Shown in pieces: positions 1-11,535 of a DNA stretch of 64,000 nt (its first letter is position 1; every line of letters starts with the position of its first letter). The translations under genes were made by a program, and so were the position numbers. The DNA comes from Agapanthus africanus (lineage: Eukaryota > Streptophyta > Magnoliopsida > Asparagales > Amaryllidaceae): assembly GCA_030015575.1 (NCBI GenBank), contig JASDDO010000006.1:320836361-320900360 (forward strand). The letters are read 5' to 3'. Under the pieces are notes generated by a model. That model was not told the DNA's origin, searched no databases, and saw only the letters and a list, made by a program, of their open reading frames with translations.

Positions 1-1492
1 TAGGTTAAAATTCACAAAAACCCCAATTTCACCTAAAAAGTCATTTTTCCGAAAATCTAGCAAGCACAATTCGCCGTTATTGTACAAAACATGATGTTTT
101 AACAATTCTAGTGACCAAGATGATAACTTAATATCTTAATTATGCCATAGAAACCATTACGTAAATTTTAAACCCACAATTTAATTCGATTTCAGAAACC
201 TAGTTTGCAATATTAACCAATTTTAACAATTTTATAGCAAAATGCACAAACTACAATCTAGCTTGGATTTTCATGAACTAAAGTATTAAAATACACTTAA
301 TAATGTTAATGAAGTCATGGAAAAAACCTAATTATATTTTTCTCATAATCAAATTCATGGTTTACAAAAACCTAGCTAGCAATATAGCTTAAATATTACA
401 ATTCCAAACTAACAATTTGCAACTAGAAATTTGATTAGGTTTTCATTTCACAATATGAAGAACTACAATTGCAACCACAATTACATACACAAAAACCTAA
501 CTTGAATTTCATAAACCCTTACTAAGTTTTTCCAAACATACAATTAAACCCAAATTAATAACTAATAATGCTTGATTTAAGGTATTCAAACAACAATTTA
601 ACAAAAGGTCTTGATTTATACCTCACAAGATCAAGGATCTAGCATGCAAATTCTAGCCTCCAAAAGTATCTTCCATGCTCCTAGATCCATGTAAGTTTGG
701 CTAATGAGAAATGGGTAGGAGTTGGATTTGGATTTTGGGATTTATTTGATGGATTTTGAGGCAATTTTTGAAGCAAAAGAGATGGAAAATGGGGGGAAAA
801 GATGGGGGCTGTTGTAGCAGAATTTCGGTTGAGGAGGGAGTGGGGAGAGGTGTGGGGGAGTTGTGGAAAAGAATCCAAGTCAAAGCCCCTCCCAAATTAC
901 CATAATACCCCCACCTACTTTACTATATATAAAAACATTATTTTAACCCATTTCTCACATGATTTAAGGTCAAAAAGAGGGGAAAAAAATTCTTGGGCTG
1001 CTACAATAGTGTGGGGCCGGCCAAGGGGAGTGAGGGTGAGTGTGAGAGACTTTAAAAAAAAATTCTATTCAAAATGACCCCCCACAATACCATATTTGCA
1101 AGTTTTAGTTCAAAATAACTATATTTTTGTTTTCCATATAATAAATCAATTAAAACTTGAAATAAAATACTAAAAAATTATATTACAACTAGATTTTAAT
1201 TAACATGATTTTAAAGATTAAAATTAGCCCATTTAAATTTGTATTTATCGCTAATTTAATGTATTTTCTTACCGGCTTAAAATAATATTAAAATAATTAA
1301 TTTCGGAAAAAATTTCAGAAAATTTGAAATTTCAACAGTGGCTCAATAAACACCAAATACTAGCAATTATATAGCGAGAATATGTATATTTAATTTTATA
1401 ATAAAGATATTTGCATTTTGACTTTTTACAGAAAACCCCCTTATTTTACCGTTTTTTCGAAATTTCACCGAAACGATTTTCAAAACGTTACA
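1..1492 (-). repeat. LARD-like element, left (3') LTR, partial
   Basis: This block is repeated nearly base for base at 7192-8625, so it is the inner part of an LTR whose outer part lies left of the window. It ends in CGTTACA at 1492, matching the end at 8625, and is followed by a purine-rich tract on the minus strand, so the element reads right to left. The right copy lacks about 56 bases present here, near positions 151-206, between short ATTA repeats. Small open frames inside carry no recognisable domain and are treated as chance. Confidence 0.85.
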
Positions 1493-1510
1493 ATCTTCCC
1501 CCCTTAAAGA
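1493..1510 (-). other. Polypurine tract of the LARD-like element
   Basis: On the minus strand a run of six G flanked by purines abuts the start of the 3' LTR (TGTAACG...). This is the expected plus-strand priming site of an LTR retrotransposon and fixes the element's orientation. Confidence 0.7.
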
Positions 1511-3983
1511 AATTCGGTCCCCGAATTTAAATTAAAACTTTTCCCAAATACTAAAATATTTCAGCCAAAACCATCAAATCGCCGGGGCTCCGAAATCATA
1601 AATATATAAAACAAATCGTAGCGCAACGCATGCGCATGAAAAATGAGCATATAACTCAAACCAGAACTCCGTCAAGCATCCCGCAATTATCGGAGTCATG
1701 GGGAAGACATCAATACCAAATCCAAAGCAAAACCAATATGATATAACTCGAAACTATACATGTAAAATATATTCAGGTACTGTCCTCTGACTAGTCCTGC
1801 TCAGTACGAAAACACATAGCAATATCATAAAAACGTACTGCTCTATAAGAAAAATCAATCCCCAAAATAGGCGTATGAATACTACGTGCGTCTTGTGCGC
1901 ACGGAAATCAAAATCTAAATATGTGCCATACATATGCACAGAAACAACATCTAAGTGCATCGGGTGTGCACGAAACATCTGTCATAGGCAACATGTGTGC
2001 CTGACAGCAAAATCAGGTGCATCTGACATGCACGAAAAATCTCGATTTAGTGCATCTGGTATACACCAAAATCACACTTCAAAACATGCGCCCAACATGC
2101 GCGAAAATCCAAATCAGGTGCATCCATCGTGCACGAAATCATGAAATCCAATATCAAGTGCCGAACATGCGCAAAATCAAATCATGTGCACAAGGTGCAC
2201 AAAACAAATATCGAACATCACCATCGAAATCAAAGTCCAGGGCATCTAAATGCACAACATACGTAACACTGCACTGCAAGCATATATGAACTATACCGTG
2301 TGCAAAAACCAAATCGTGTGCGTATATACGCACAAAATCAACTCAAATGTCTAAAACCGTAAAATCGCAAACATGTGAAACCAAGCACGAAAACGATATC
2401 AAGTGCAACACTGTGCAAAGATCGTAAATCCTCAATCATCAAAATCAAATCATGCGAATAAATCACCCAAAACATTGAAATCAATAATGGCGGAATAGTA
2501 CCGCTCAAGTGTATCCTCTAAGAATCTCGGGCCAACTGTCGCGGTCACTAGTGGGACGTCTCGTCGATGATCATGAACTCTGGCCTGCTGGTGTGCGTAA
2601 TACGACCACTCCTGGGTCCAAGTCTTCTCGTAATTTGTCCCAGAAAGGTCCTGTCGAGGTCTCTCCCAAATCTCGCCTCTGCCGAACTATCTGAAAGTCA
2701 TCGTTCCTTACTAGATCTGTTCTCGTTCCAGAACGGCTACATACTCATCACGACTCCTTCTGGAAGGTAAATCCAAGTACCATGCATCGGCATGCGCATC
2801 GCATCTCTGATGTCGGCGGAGTGGAACGTCATCTCATCTAGATCTGGTACGAACCTCTTACTTCACTTTCCTCTAATGTCGTCTTCTTTGGACTCGTCTC
2901 GTCGCGGCTGCATGGACTGAGCTCCAACGGCTATCCTCGTATCTGGAGTCTTCCAAGAAATGTATCTCACCACCTAGCATCCGAATTAAGTCGAGCCATC
3001 CGATCGAGTCGTCAAAACCTCATAATCCCCCAAGAGCTCAACATCTTGGGCACAGTTTAATAGTATCGAGTACATACCACAGCATCGGTGGTCCAGCCGT
3101 AGAAGGGCAAACCCAAGCCTCACTGATGGCGCCGTAGAACTGCCGCAAACCCGAAGGTTCAAAGGCTTTCACACGGTCATTAAATTGAGTTAGGGTTTCA
3201 TTCTTCTAGAGGGACCATAGAATTGCCTGCATGTCTTTCCGACTACTTTAAACTTGGAATAATAGGTTTCTGACATTCGATCGTCTCTGTCGACTCCCAA
3301 CGTCTCCGCGTGAAGTCGTCTTTAGCTGGAATCAATCTATTTGATGACCTCGCATCGGGGTAGGCGAACGATCCACATGTCCTAGTCATTCATCCTCGAT
3401 GACTAGCGACCTTCTATCATCTCTTAGTACAACTCGTTCTGCACTAACGCCAGCATCTGGGGCAATATCTCGTCGTTCGCAGCAATAACTGGCTCGCTCG
3501 TCTGCACGCTGAACAGTGCCTCGACCATCATGGATAAGCAACACACCAACGGTCATCAAAATCTGGCTGGCCTCTGTCAGTGGCCCAATCCTCTGATACT
3601 GATCGGCACGTCCGAGAAATCTCATAAAGGCGATCCGCCAAACGCTCGTGGCGCGGAAACACAGTAAAAAGACACATCTCCGCAATCGAGTGTCGCCGGA
3701 ATTTCGCCCTGGTCAGTCCTCGTTCGTGACGAGCTCGTGCTGACCGCAACTCTAGCCGTAGCTCTCCCTGCCCGTAATCGTGGCAGCAAAACCATAACTG
3801 GTACTGATGAGGCTAGATCGGAATGAATATAATACTGAGCAAAGAAATGTACATCCTAAGGCTTCTTAAGTGGAGTAGCGTATCGTAAATATGCCGCGGA
3901 ACATACCCACGGTACGTCACTCTACTTTAGTCACCTATTCCATCAACCAAGGGTCATCCTACGCTCCGAAGGTAAAACCTAAC
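1511..3983 (-). mobile_element. Non-coding interior of the LARD-like element
   Basis: About 2.5 kb separates the polypurine tract from the primer-binding site. No gag, protease, reverse transcriptase or integrase motif is visible, and open frames do not exceed about 100 codons. The element therefore depends on proteins made elsewhere. Its LTRs (4.6 kb) are longer than its interior, the hallmark of large retrotransposon derivatives. Broken frames on the minus strand between 2500 and 3750 have a faint gag-like flavour, too weak to claim. Confidence 0.75.
1930..2345. repeat. Cluster of short GTGCA/TGCAC hairpins
   Basis: Degenerate units pairing GTGCA with TGCAC, or ATGCGC with GCGCAT, recur every 30 to 60 bases. 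Examples are GTGCACAAGGTGCAC near 2185 and GTGCGTATATACGCAC near 2318. Stems are 5-7 bp with short loops. The flanking words (AAATC, CGAAA) also recur, so this looks like a diverged tandem array rather than chance palindromes. It lies in the element interior, near its 3' LTR. Confidence 0.55.
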
Positions 3984-3995
3984 GCTCTGATACCA
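3984..3995 (-). other. Primer-binding site (initiator-Met tRNA) of the LARD-like element
   Basis: The minus strand reads TGGTATCAGAGC, complementary to the 3' end of plant initiator-Met tRNA. It lies four bases inside an LTR that ends GTGACA on that strand, which defines the 5' LTR boundary at position 4000. Confidence 0.9.
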
Positions 3996-3999
3996 ACTT

Positions 4000-6900
4000 T
4001 GTCACGACCCGAAAGTACGGAACATGACCGGCACTTAAACTACGAACGTCTCGAGGCGTACGTAATCTAAGTAAACTGAAAACCCAGAAATCCAAACCAA
4101 GAAAGATATAGAGTGCAGGAAAAACCAACTTAAAGCAAGTAGTTTCAATAGCATAAGTCGAATTAGGCGGTTTTAAAAACATCAAAAATTTCCCGAAAAT
4201 TTCGGCAGAGTCTCCTTTGAAAATACTGGCCCCCAAATGGGATACAACATGAATAGTATACGAAATCAATAAAAAGACATCCCCAAGCGGGAACTAGCTC
4301 TTTGTCAATCGAAGGTCACAACCACACAAGCAATATAATATACAACGCCAAGGGCGAGAATCAAAATTCAAAAGGAAACTCAAAAACCACAAGAAAACCA
4401 CATAAATACAACGCGCGACTCTAAGGTCGAAAGAATAAACATCACTGGTCTCTATCTCAAATAAATACATGTTTGATTGATGGAACTTCTAGATACAACA
4501 GAATAATGATATACAAGATATATAATGGGGGTACGATACAAGTAAACCCACCTACTAGCAAATCACCCGAAGGAAACTATGCCCGCAAAGCCGTAATGAA
4601 ACCTGTACGGCAAACCTGCAAGAAACTGGGGCACAACGGGGGTGAGTTGCCAACTCGTGAATAGAAAAATATCTACGCACAGAAATCGCATAAATAACGC
4701 AACCTAGGTCAATGATCATAATATATCCTCAAATATATGAATAACACGTAGCCTATAACAAGGCTAGGGTAAATATCTAACCCGAGTGTAATCTCATGTG
4801 TCCGTGTCAGTGCCTCAAGTAGCAATATATCATATGAATGAGGTATGAATGCATGAAAATAGAATACATGTAAATGAAGAACTGTTTTCATAATTTAGTG
4901 AGATTTCCTTTGTATTTTTAAAATGAGGTATCATAATGAAATCAGCATAAAACAGTGCCTAGCATCGGCACAAAACGTAATCCCAATATCTCGATATCTC
5001 TGTATCACAGTCTCTGTACCTCAATATCTCGAAATCTCAATGTCTCAATCACAATATCTAGGGCGCCGTCAGTCCAGACCGGCCCCTACCATCCATCTCA
5101 AGATCACGACGGTATCCTCTGGATATCCGACGCGTCGGGTAAAATCAATGGTAGGTAGTGCTCCCCTGCCAGGCTCACATCATCATCATCAAGCGCTTCT
5201 TGCCCCGGGGTACCTTACCGGGTCCATCATGTACCCGAAACGGTTCATCCGTCTCATCGAATCGGGTCTCAAAATCCATCAGCAAACTCATGGTGGACGA
5301 CTCATACATCATGGGAAAAACCGCACTTTTTATTTAAAAAGAGAGAAATCAGTTTATATAAGTTTTGTGGTTTTCCCCCCAAATCCAGAAAATTTCATGG
5401 AAATCCGAATCCAAATCATCAATAGCATGTAAAAACCATGAATATAGGCATAACAATGAATAACAGTATGCATGAAGTAACAAGTAATAACTACAATGTT
5501 AAGCTGGCATATAAGGCAGGCACACTAATATCATGTCAAATTACTAACTAACAAGCTAAGTCAAGCAATAATATTTTCTAAGGTGTACGTGACATGGCAA
5601 TTACCGATGAAGATGTGTATGAGCCGGCAAGTAAGTGTACGTGGTACATACGCATCATCGGTAATGGTGCTGGTGTCCTAACAATATGATATCAACATTG
5701 CAATAAGAAATTATAACATAAGTATGCGATGCGAAGCGAACCACAATAATAAGCGGGAGCTGAATACTAGACGCAACTGTAACTAACCTGCATTAATCTA
5801 ATATAAGTCCTACAAATGGTGTCTTTTGAAATAACATGAATCATGGGGTTTTGAAAATAGGGGCTACGGTGTTTTTATGAAAAGATACGTCTTTTGAAAT
5901 ATCCATAGGATCCCTTGGGCTGTCTTTTAAAATACCCACGATTCGTTAGTTTTTGAAATAGGTAAGAATCGAATCTAATCTAACAACTAAACTAAACTAA
6001 AGGGTTAAGCTAACAAGCTGGACTACAGGTAAGGAAACCGCCTAACATCTGAGTCGATCCATATACATACCTGTATATATATTAGTCGGTGATCCCGCCT
6101 CAATAATATCATATCCGATACCATATCTACAATCAGCCATCCCAAGTCAAGAGTGCGGATCAATCATCAAGATATAGCTCGTACGTAAATCCGTCGTACG
6201 GCATCCCCAAATCTGGGTACGGGTCAATATCATATTCCTCACACCATTCCTCTGGTATCCTCTTTATTCAAGATCATAGTCTAGGGTACTGACCTATGTC
6301 TAGTACAATACTAATATCCTCAATATACTCATGATCTGACTACAGATCGACAATCTCGTATAAACCGATACCGTCAGCACATAACATCATCAAGGGTATA
6401 CATCGCCCGATACGGCCTAATATCAATATCCTAGCATATCATGCCTCATATCACGATCACATGTCGACCATTTTATTTATAACACTATTCACCCGTATCG
6501 CCGCCCCAAGATCCGCTATAACACCAGGATGTATCTCAAGTACGAATCCTGCCATATCACCGATATCACAACCACAAAACAAATCTCATCGACTCAGTTC
6601 AATCCCAAGTATCATCCTCAAATCCGTATGTGAACACATAGTCCCATACCCATGTGAACACATAACTATAAAGAATCTCATGAGCACATATAAAAAGGAA
6701 TATATGCAAGTATGTATGTGTGTATGTGTAGTGCAACACTACCCTAGGGTTCGCAACACTAAAGTAATCCAACACACCAATATCCATCCTAACATCGTTA
6801 TTAATCCCAAATAACATATACTAATTGTTGGTGTGTATACGCATCCGTATACACTACCATGGACTGCGGGGGTGCTATACGCCATCCACCCGACTTCTCC

Positions 6901-8625
6901 CCGTAGATATAAATCTACTCACCTGGTCCTCGTTCGCCGGTGCCGACGTCGCCACGCGCTTGCTTGTCGTCTCGAAGTCCACATGGGGTACCTACATATC
7001 ATAACGCACCATACCGCATTAAAATCCGACTCATGACCAAAACGACGCACGAATCCCACATAGGTCAAAACCTATGGTTGCTTTCGCAAATCGACCCAAA
7101 AACCCTCGACGTCGGCGTACAAACGCCAAACCATCGAGAAAACTCCCAACACACTCATTTGCACATTCACGAACACTAATTTTAATATAAAATAGGTTAA
7201 AATTCACAAAAACCCCAATTTCACCTAAAAAGTCATTTTTCCGAAAATCTAGCAAGCACAATTCGCCGTTTTTGTACAAAACATGATGTTTTAACAATTC
7301 TAGTGACCAAGATGATAACTTAATATCTTAATTATGCCATAGAAACCATTAACCAATTTTAACAATTTTATAGCAAAATGCACAAACTACAATCTAGCTT
7401 GGATTTTCATGAACTAAAGTATTAAAATACACTTAATAATGTTAATGAAGTCATGAAAAAACCTAATTATATTTTTCTCATAATCAAATTCATGGTTTAC
7501 AAAAACCTAGCTAGCAATATAGTTTAAATATTACAATTCCAAACTAACAATTTGAAACTAGAAATTTGATTAGGTTTTCATTTCACAATATGAAGAACTA
7601 CAATTGCAACCACAATTACATACACAAAACCTAACTTGAATTTCATAAACCCTTACTAAGTTTTTCCAAACATACAATTAAACCCAAATTAATAACTAAT
7701 AATGCTTGATTTAAGGTATTCAAACAACAATTTAACAAAAGGTCTTGATTTATACCTCACAAGATCAAGGATCTAGCATGCAAATTCTAGCCTCCAAAAG
7801 TAGCTTCCATGCTCCTAGATCCATGTAAGTTTGGCTAATGAGAAATGGGTAGGAGTTGGATTTGGATTTTGGGATTTATTTGATGATTTTGAGGCAATTT
7901 TTGAAGCAAAAGAGATGGAAAATAGGGGGAAAAGATGGGGGCTGTTGTAGCAGAATTTCGGCTGAGGAGGGAGTGGGGAGAGGTGTGGCGGAGTTGTGGA
8001 AAAGAATTCAAGTCAAAACCCCTCCCAAATTACCATAATACCCCCACCTACTTTACTATATATAAAAACCTTATTTTAACCCATTTCTCATATGATTTAA
8101 GGTCAAAAAGAGGGAAATAAAATTCTTGGGCTGCTACAATAGTGTGGGGCCGGCCAAGGGGAGTGAGGGTGAGTGTGAGAGACTTTACAAAAAAATTCTA
8201 TGCAAAAAGACCCCCCACAATACCATATTTGCAAGTTTTAGTTCAAAATAACTATATTTTTGTTTTCCATATAATTAATCAATTAAAACTTGAAATAAAA
8301 TACTAAAAAATTATATTACAACTAGATTTTAATTAACATGATTTTAAAGATTAAAATTAGCCCATTTAAATTTGTATTTATCGCTAATTTAATGTATTTT
8401 CTTACCAGTTTAAAATAATATTAAAATAATTAATTTCGGAAAAATTTTCAGAAAATTTGAAATTTTAGCAGTGGCTCAATAAACACCAAATACTAGCAAT
8501 TACATAGCTAGAATATGTATATTTAATTTTATAATAAAGATATTTGCATTTTGACTTTTTACAGAAAACCCCCTTATTTTACCGTTTTTTCGAAATTTCA
8601 CCGAAACGATTTTCAAAACGTTACA
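4000..8625 (-). repeat. LARD-like element, right (5') LTR, 4.6 kb
   Basis: The segment runs from TGTCACGACC next to the primer-binding site to CGTTACA at 8625, giving the usual TG...CA termini on both strands. At 4626 bp it is far longer than typical plant LTRs and longer than the element interior. It holds no coding region I recognise; frames such as 4923-5432 and 6461-6814 lack any known motif. Diverged short repeats of TCTC/ATATCTC type occur near 4985-5060. The bases after 8625 are GAAAA, the expected position of a target duplication; the partner lies outside the window. Confidence 0.85.
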
Positions 8626-8653
8626 GAAAAAGGGGGAAATTCCCTACTATTAA

Positions 8654-8945
8654 AGTCTTACGTGTTAAACACGTGAGCACCTATATGCAAAAGCCTATAG
8701 GCACTGCAGTTAAAAACAAATGGGCTAAAAAAGCCACACATGTTAAACACGTGAGCGCCTATATACTTTGCATATAGGCGCTGCAATCAAATAATTGGCA
8801 GGCCAAACATGCCTTATGTGCTAAATACGTGAGCGCTCATATGCAAAGCGTATGAGCGCTCATATGCAAAGCGTATGAGCGCTGAAAATAAAGCATGCTG
8901 AAACCAATGCTAGGGGTCACGTGTTAAACACGTGAGTTCTTCTGC
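8654..8945. repeat. CACGTG and AGCGC hairpin cluster
   Basis: Perfect stems include ACGTGTT/AACACGT around 8660-8674, an 11-bp stem AGCGCCTATAT at 8754-8764 pairing with 8772-8782, and AGCGCTCATA (8832) pairing with TATGAGCGCT (8851), with that unit then repeated. The phrase ACACGTGAGC recurs at roughly 90-base spacing, so hairpins are arranged as a diverged tandem array. Confidence 0.8.
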
Positions 8946-8959
8946 TGCACTCTTTGGCA

Positions 8960-9420
8960 AAATAGAATTAAATTCTATTTAGGAAATATTTTCCCTGATC
9001 TTTCTGATACGGAAAGATTCTTCTCTAACAGAGAATTTTGGATCCAATTGTGATAAAATATCACCAATCAAACCACCTGATAGAATTAAATTCTATGTGG
9101 GAAATATTTCATTGATCTTTCTCAAACTAGAAAGATCTTCTCTGATTAACAGAAGACCCTTGGATTAAAAATCCAACGGTGATTATAAAATCACCCCCTG
9201 ATCATCTGATAGAATAAAATTCTATCTTAAGAAAATATTTTCCTAATTTTGTTAAATTAACAAGATATTTATAGGAAAATACTTCTTAATCTTGTTAAAC
9301 AAATAAGAAATCTTCTCTGTTAAACAGAGAGATTTTGGATTGAAAATCCAACGGTGAATAAAATTCACCAATTAATCTTCATAATCTCTCAATGAGAGAT
9401 TTTCTTAACATACTGATTTT
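8960..9420. repeat. Series of distinct short AT-rich palindromes
   Basis: Many different short stems follow one another, such as TAGAATTAAATTCTA, TCTCTGTTAAACAGAGA and TCTCTCAATGAGAGA. Related phrases (TTGGATTAAAAATCCAACGG, GGAAATATTTTCC) return at intervals of roughly 150 bases, showing an older repeat. The block ends just before the TATA box, so it occupies the promoter (U3) part of the LTR. Confidence 0.75.
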
Positions 9421-9430
9421 TTCCCTTCTC

Positions 9431-9440
9431 CTATAAATAG
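9431..9440 (+). promoter_or_regulatory. Probable LTR TATA box
   Basis: CTATAAATAG stands alone in a pyrimidine-rich context, downstream of the palindrome-rich stretch and upstream of a purine-rich leader. It is the best candidate core promoter for the LTR, with transcription expected about 30 bases further on. Confidence 0.6.
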
Positions 9441-9459
9441 GAGCAAGAAGATTAAATCT

Positions 9460-9960
9460 AAAGATACACAGAGAACTCTCCACAAGCTTCTGCAAGAAAA
9501 ATATATATGGTGAGCCCTTGAGAAAGAAAGAGAATTTAATTCTCAAAAGAGAAGACTTGCCTCGTTAAAACCCTAGGTAAAGAAACACAGAGATTATATT
9601 ATCTCCCCTTTGCCTCTCTAAGGGTTTAACTCTTCATATAAGAACTCAGTTCTTTCTCTGGTTGAGATTTGCAGAAGCAAATCTCCCCACAAGTTGAGAA
9701 TTTAATTCTCATCGGGGAGATTCTGTTCTGCAGATTTAAGACTTAGGGAAAAAGAACTAAGTCAAAAAGAAAGAACAGGAACATGTGGGAATTTAATTCC
9801 TCAAAAAAAAAATTATGGTTTAACCCTATATAAAGAACTTGGTTCTTAGAAAAGTGAAAAAGAACTTAGTTCTTCAAATGATGATGATCCAAGATCCTCA
9901 AAACCGAAATCTTGATGATCATCAATGACTAAAAATGTCATTCACAAGAGATCAATATTT
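9460..9960 (+). repeat. Palindrome-rich transcribed leader of the LTR
   Basis: Downstream of the TATA box the sequence again consists of short perfect inverted repeats: GAGAATTTAATTCTC (twice), AAGAACTTAGTTCTT, GATTTGCAGAAGCAAATC and GGGAATTTAATTCC. If transcribed, this part of the RNA would fold into a row of small hairpins. No coding region is seen. Confidence 0.65.
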
Positions 9961-9984
9961 CTAAGAAAACACAAGAATAGCTTG

Positions 9985-10515
9985 GTAACTCGTTAGTGCT
10001 TAACACTATTATGAAGCCTCACGTGTTTCCTACGTGAGTGCTTCAAACAAAAAGAACAACCAAAACTGTCTCATGTGTTTCCACACGTGGGTGCTTAAAA
10101 AAATGAAAGGGGAAACAAGCAAAAGAAAAGCCAAAAATGCCTCACGTGATTCTCACGTGGGTGCCAAAAAATTAGAAAAAACTTCTCTGTCAATTAGGCA
10201 GCCACCCCAAAAGGAAGCAGTCACGTGAAATCCACATGATCTCTATACAAGTGCTTAGCACTTCCGTAAAAAGAGAGAAACCAACAAATAAAGCCCAAAG
10301 CCCAGCACTCGCATGCTCCCTACGTGAGTATCATGTAGAGTGCATAGCACTCCATGATTAGTCAAAAATGACTAAATAGTGTTCACATATGGGGGCCTCA
10401 TATATTTCACATGTGAGTGCCACAGAACTCTAGTGCTTAGCACTAATCCAACCCCCCACGTGTTTCACACATTAGTGCTATATGTCCCAGTACTCAGCAC
10501 TGTTGGGTAATAATG
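9985..10515. repeat. Second CACGTG hairpin array
   Basis: Units of the form CTCACGTG(TTTCC)TACGTGAGTGCTT recur at about 10019, 10072, 10140, 10220, 10320, 10395 and 10460, with decay of individual bases. Each unit is followed by GTGC and often by AGTGCTTAGCACT, itself a palindrome. CACGTG is also the plant G-box, bound by bZIP and bHLH factors, but here it is chiefly a hairpin stem. Confidence 0.75.
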
Positions 10516-11444
10516 GAAACTCAATTTCAACCCAAAACTGGCTAAGTTTCCCAAGGTTAAACCTATTTGATTTTTAAATCAATCGAGCCCATATGCTCTT
10601 GATTTCCAAAGTCTCAAAGATGACCAAAAATTCTTAAGTCCACAACAACCCCTTTTCCTTCAAATACAGGATTTGGTTTACGGGTATATCTCTTCACATC
10701 TCTGATACATGTCGTTGTAATCCCTCAACGTTTTCAGAGAGATGGCGGGTCCTGACGACCAACAACTTCTTTTGTTGATGCACTTCCAAATTGACGTGTA
10801 CGCCTCGAGTCGAATCGTACCCCAAATTGGGCACATTCCATATCTCCATTGTTCACTCACGTAACAAATGCACGTGCGTGCAAGATGAATAAAGGACCAA
10901 AATGTCCCTAAACTAACATTCGCCTCCAAAATATCGATAATGGACCGCGGTGTCCTTAAACTAAAATAATCAACCCCAAATGCTCATATGTTTATGTTGA
11001 TCTTAATCTCAAATCAGATTAACGATCCTTAAATCAACCCAAGCCCAAATATAAAAATATACGGATTTGGACTAATCCACGTCCTACGGGTGACGACATA
11101 AACTAGTCTCCGTATACAATCCACGGGCAACCAAAACAAACAAAAATACACACGACACGAAGTGAACTTCTGGAGCAGGAGAAAGTGGTTATCGCAATGC
11201 GGTAACATAATTAACTGCATGGGCTTGCGCCTACAGGGAAGAGCGTCCCCACAATCAAAAACCCCTCATAAAATGAGGGGGAATCTGATAAAGTCTGCTA
11301 CAATGGTCGTGTCTGTCCAAACCTCCGATATACGGTGCCATAAATCAATCGGAGAGGTGGACGGGTAAATCCAAATAGCATCCGCCCCCAAAATTCAGGC
11401 CAGACGTCCCAACGTTCCGGTCCGTCTTCCGGCGGTGAACAGAT

Positions 11445-11464
11445 TCTGGCACGCCCGGTGGGAC
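11445..11464 (+). other. Primer-binding site of the hairpin-rich element
   Basis: TCTGGCACGCCCGGTGGGAC lies four bases after the LTR end GAACA. It is almost identical to the motif at 57161-57180 in the opposite orientation, next to another LTR of the same style. The tRNA primer was not identified. About 70 bases of leader follow before the sequence becomes copia-like near 11536. Confidence 0.65.
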
Positions 11465-11535
11465 CTTTTTCTCTTTCCACTCCACACTTCGTGTGTCATT
11501 TTTCGCGAACAAAATCGGCCAGTGAGAGCAGCGAA

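Larger units (their letters stand above)
8626..11441 (+). repeat. Hairpin-rich LTR (partial) of a gypsy-type element
   Basis: The segment ends in GAACA four bases before a primer-binding motif, so it is the 3' part of a 5' LTR read on the plus strand; its start is cut off by the LARD-like insertion. It is built from CACGTG hairpins, many different short AT-rich palindromes, a TATA box at 9431 and a second CACGTG cluster. From 10530 to 11441 the sequence is ordinary non-coding. The same plan recurs in the LTR at 52960-54327, whose element has a near-identical primer-binding site, suggesting related families. Confidence 0.7.

Noticed and set aside
2500..3750. Degenerate gag in the LARD interior
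   Set aside because: A few phrases on the minus strand look gag-like, but stops are frequent and no diagnostic motif is visible.
4923..5432. 169-codon frame
   Set aside because: It lies inside the long LARD LTR, has no recognisable motif and is compositionally like its surroundings.
8654..8945. CRISPR-like array
   Set aside because: The repeats are short diverged hairpins without unique spacers of constant length, and the DNA is plant nuclear.
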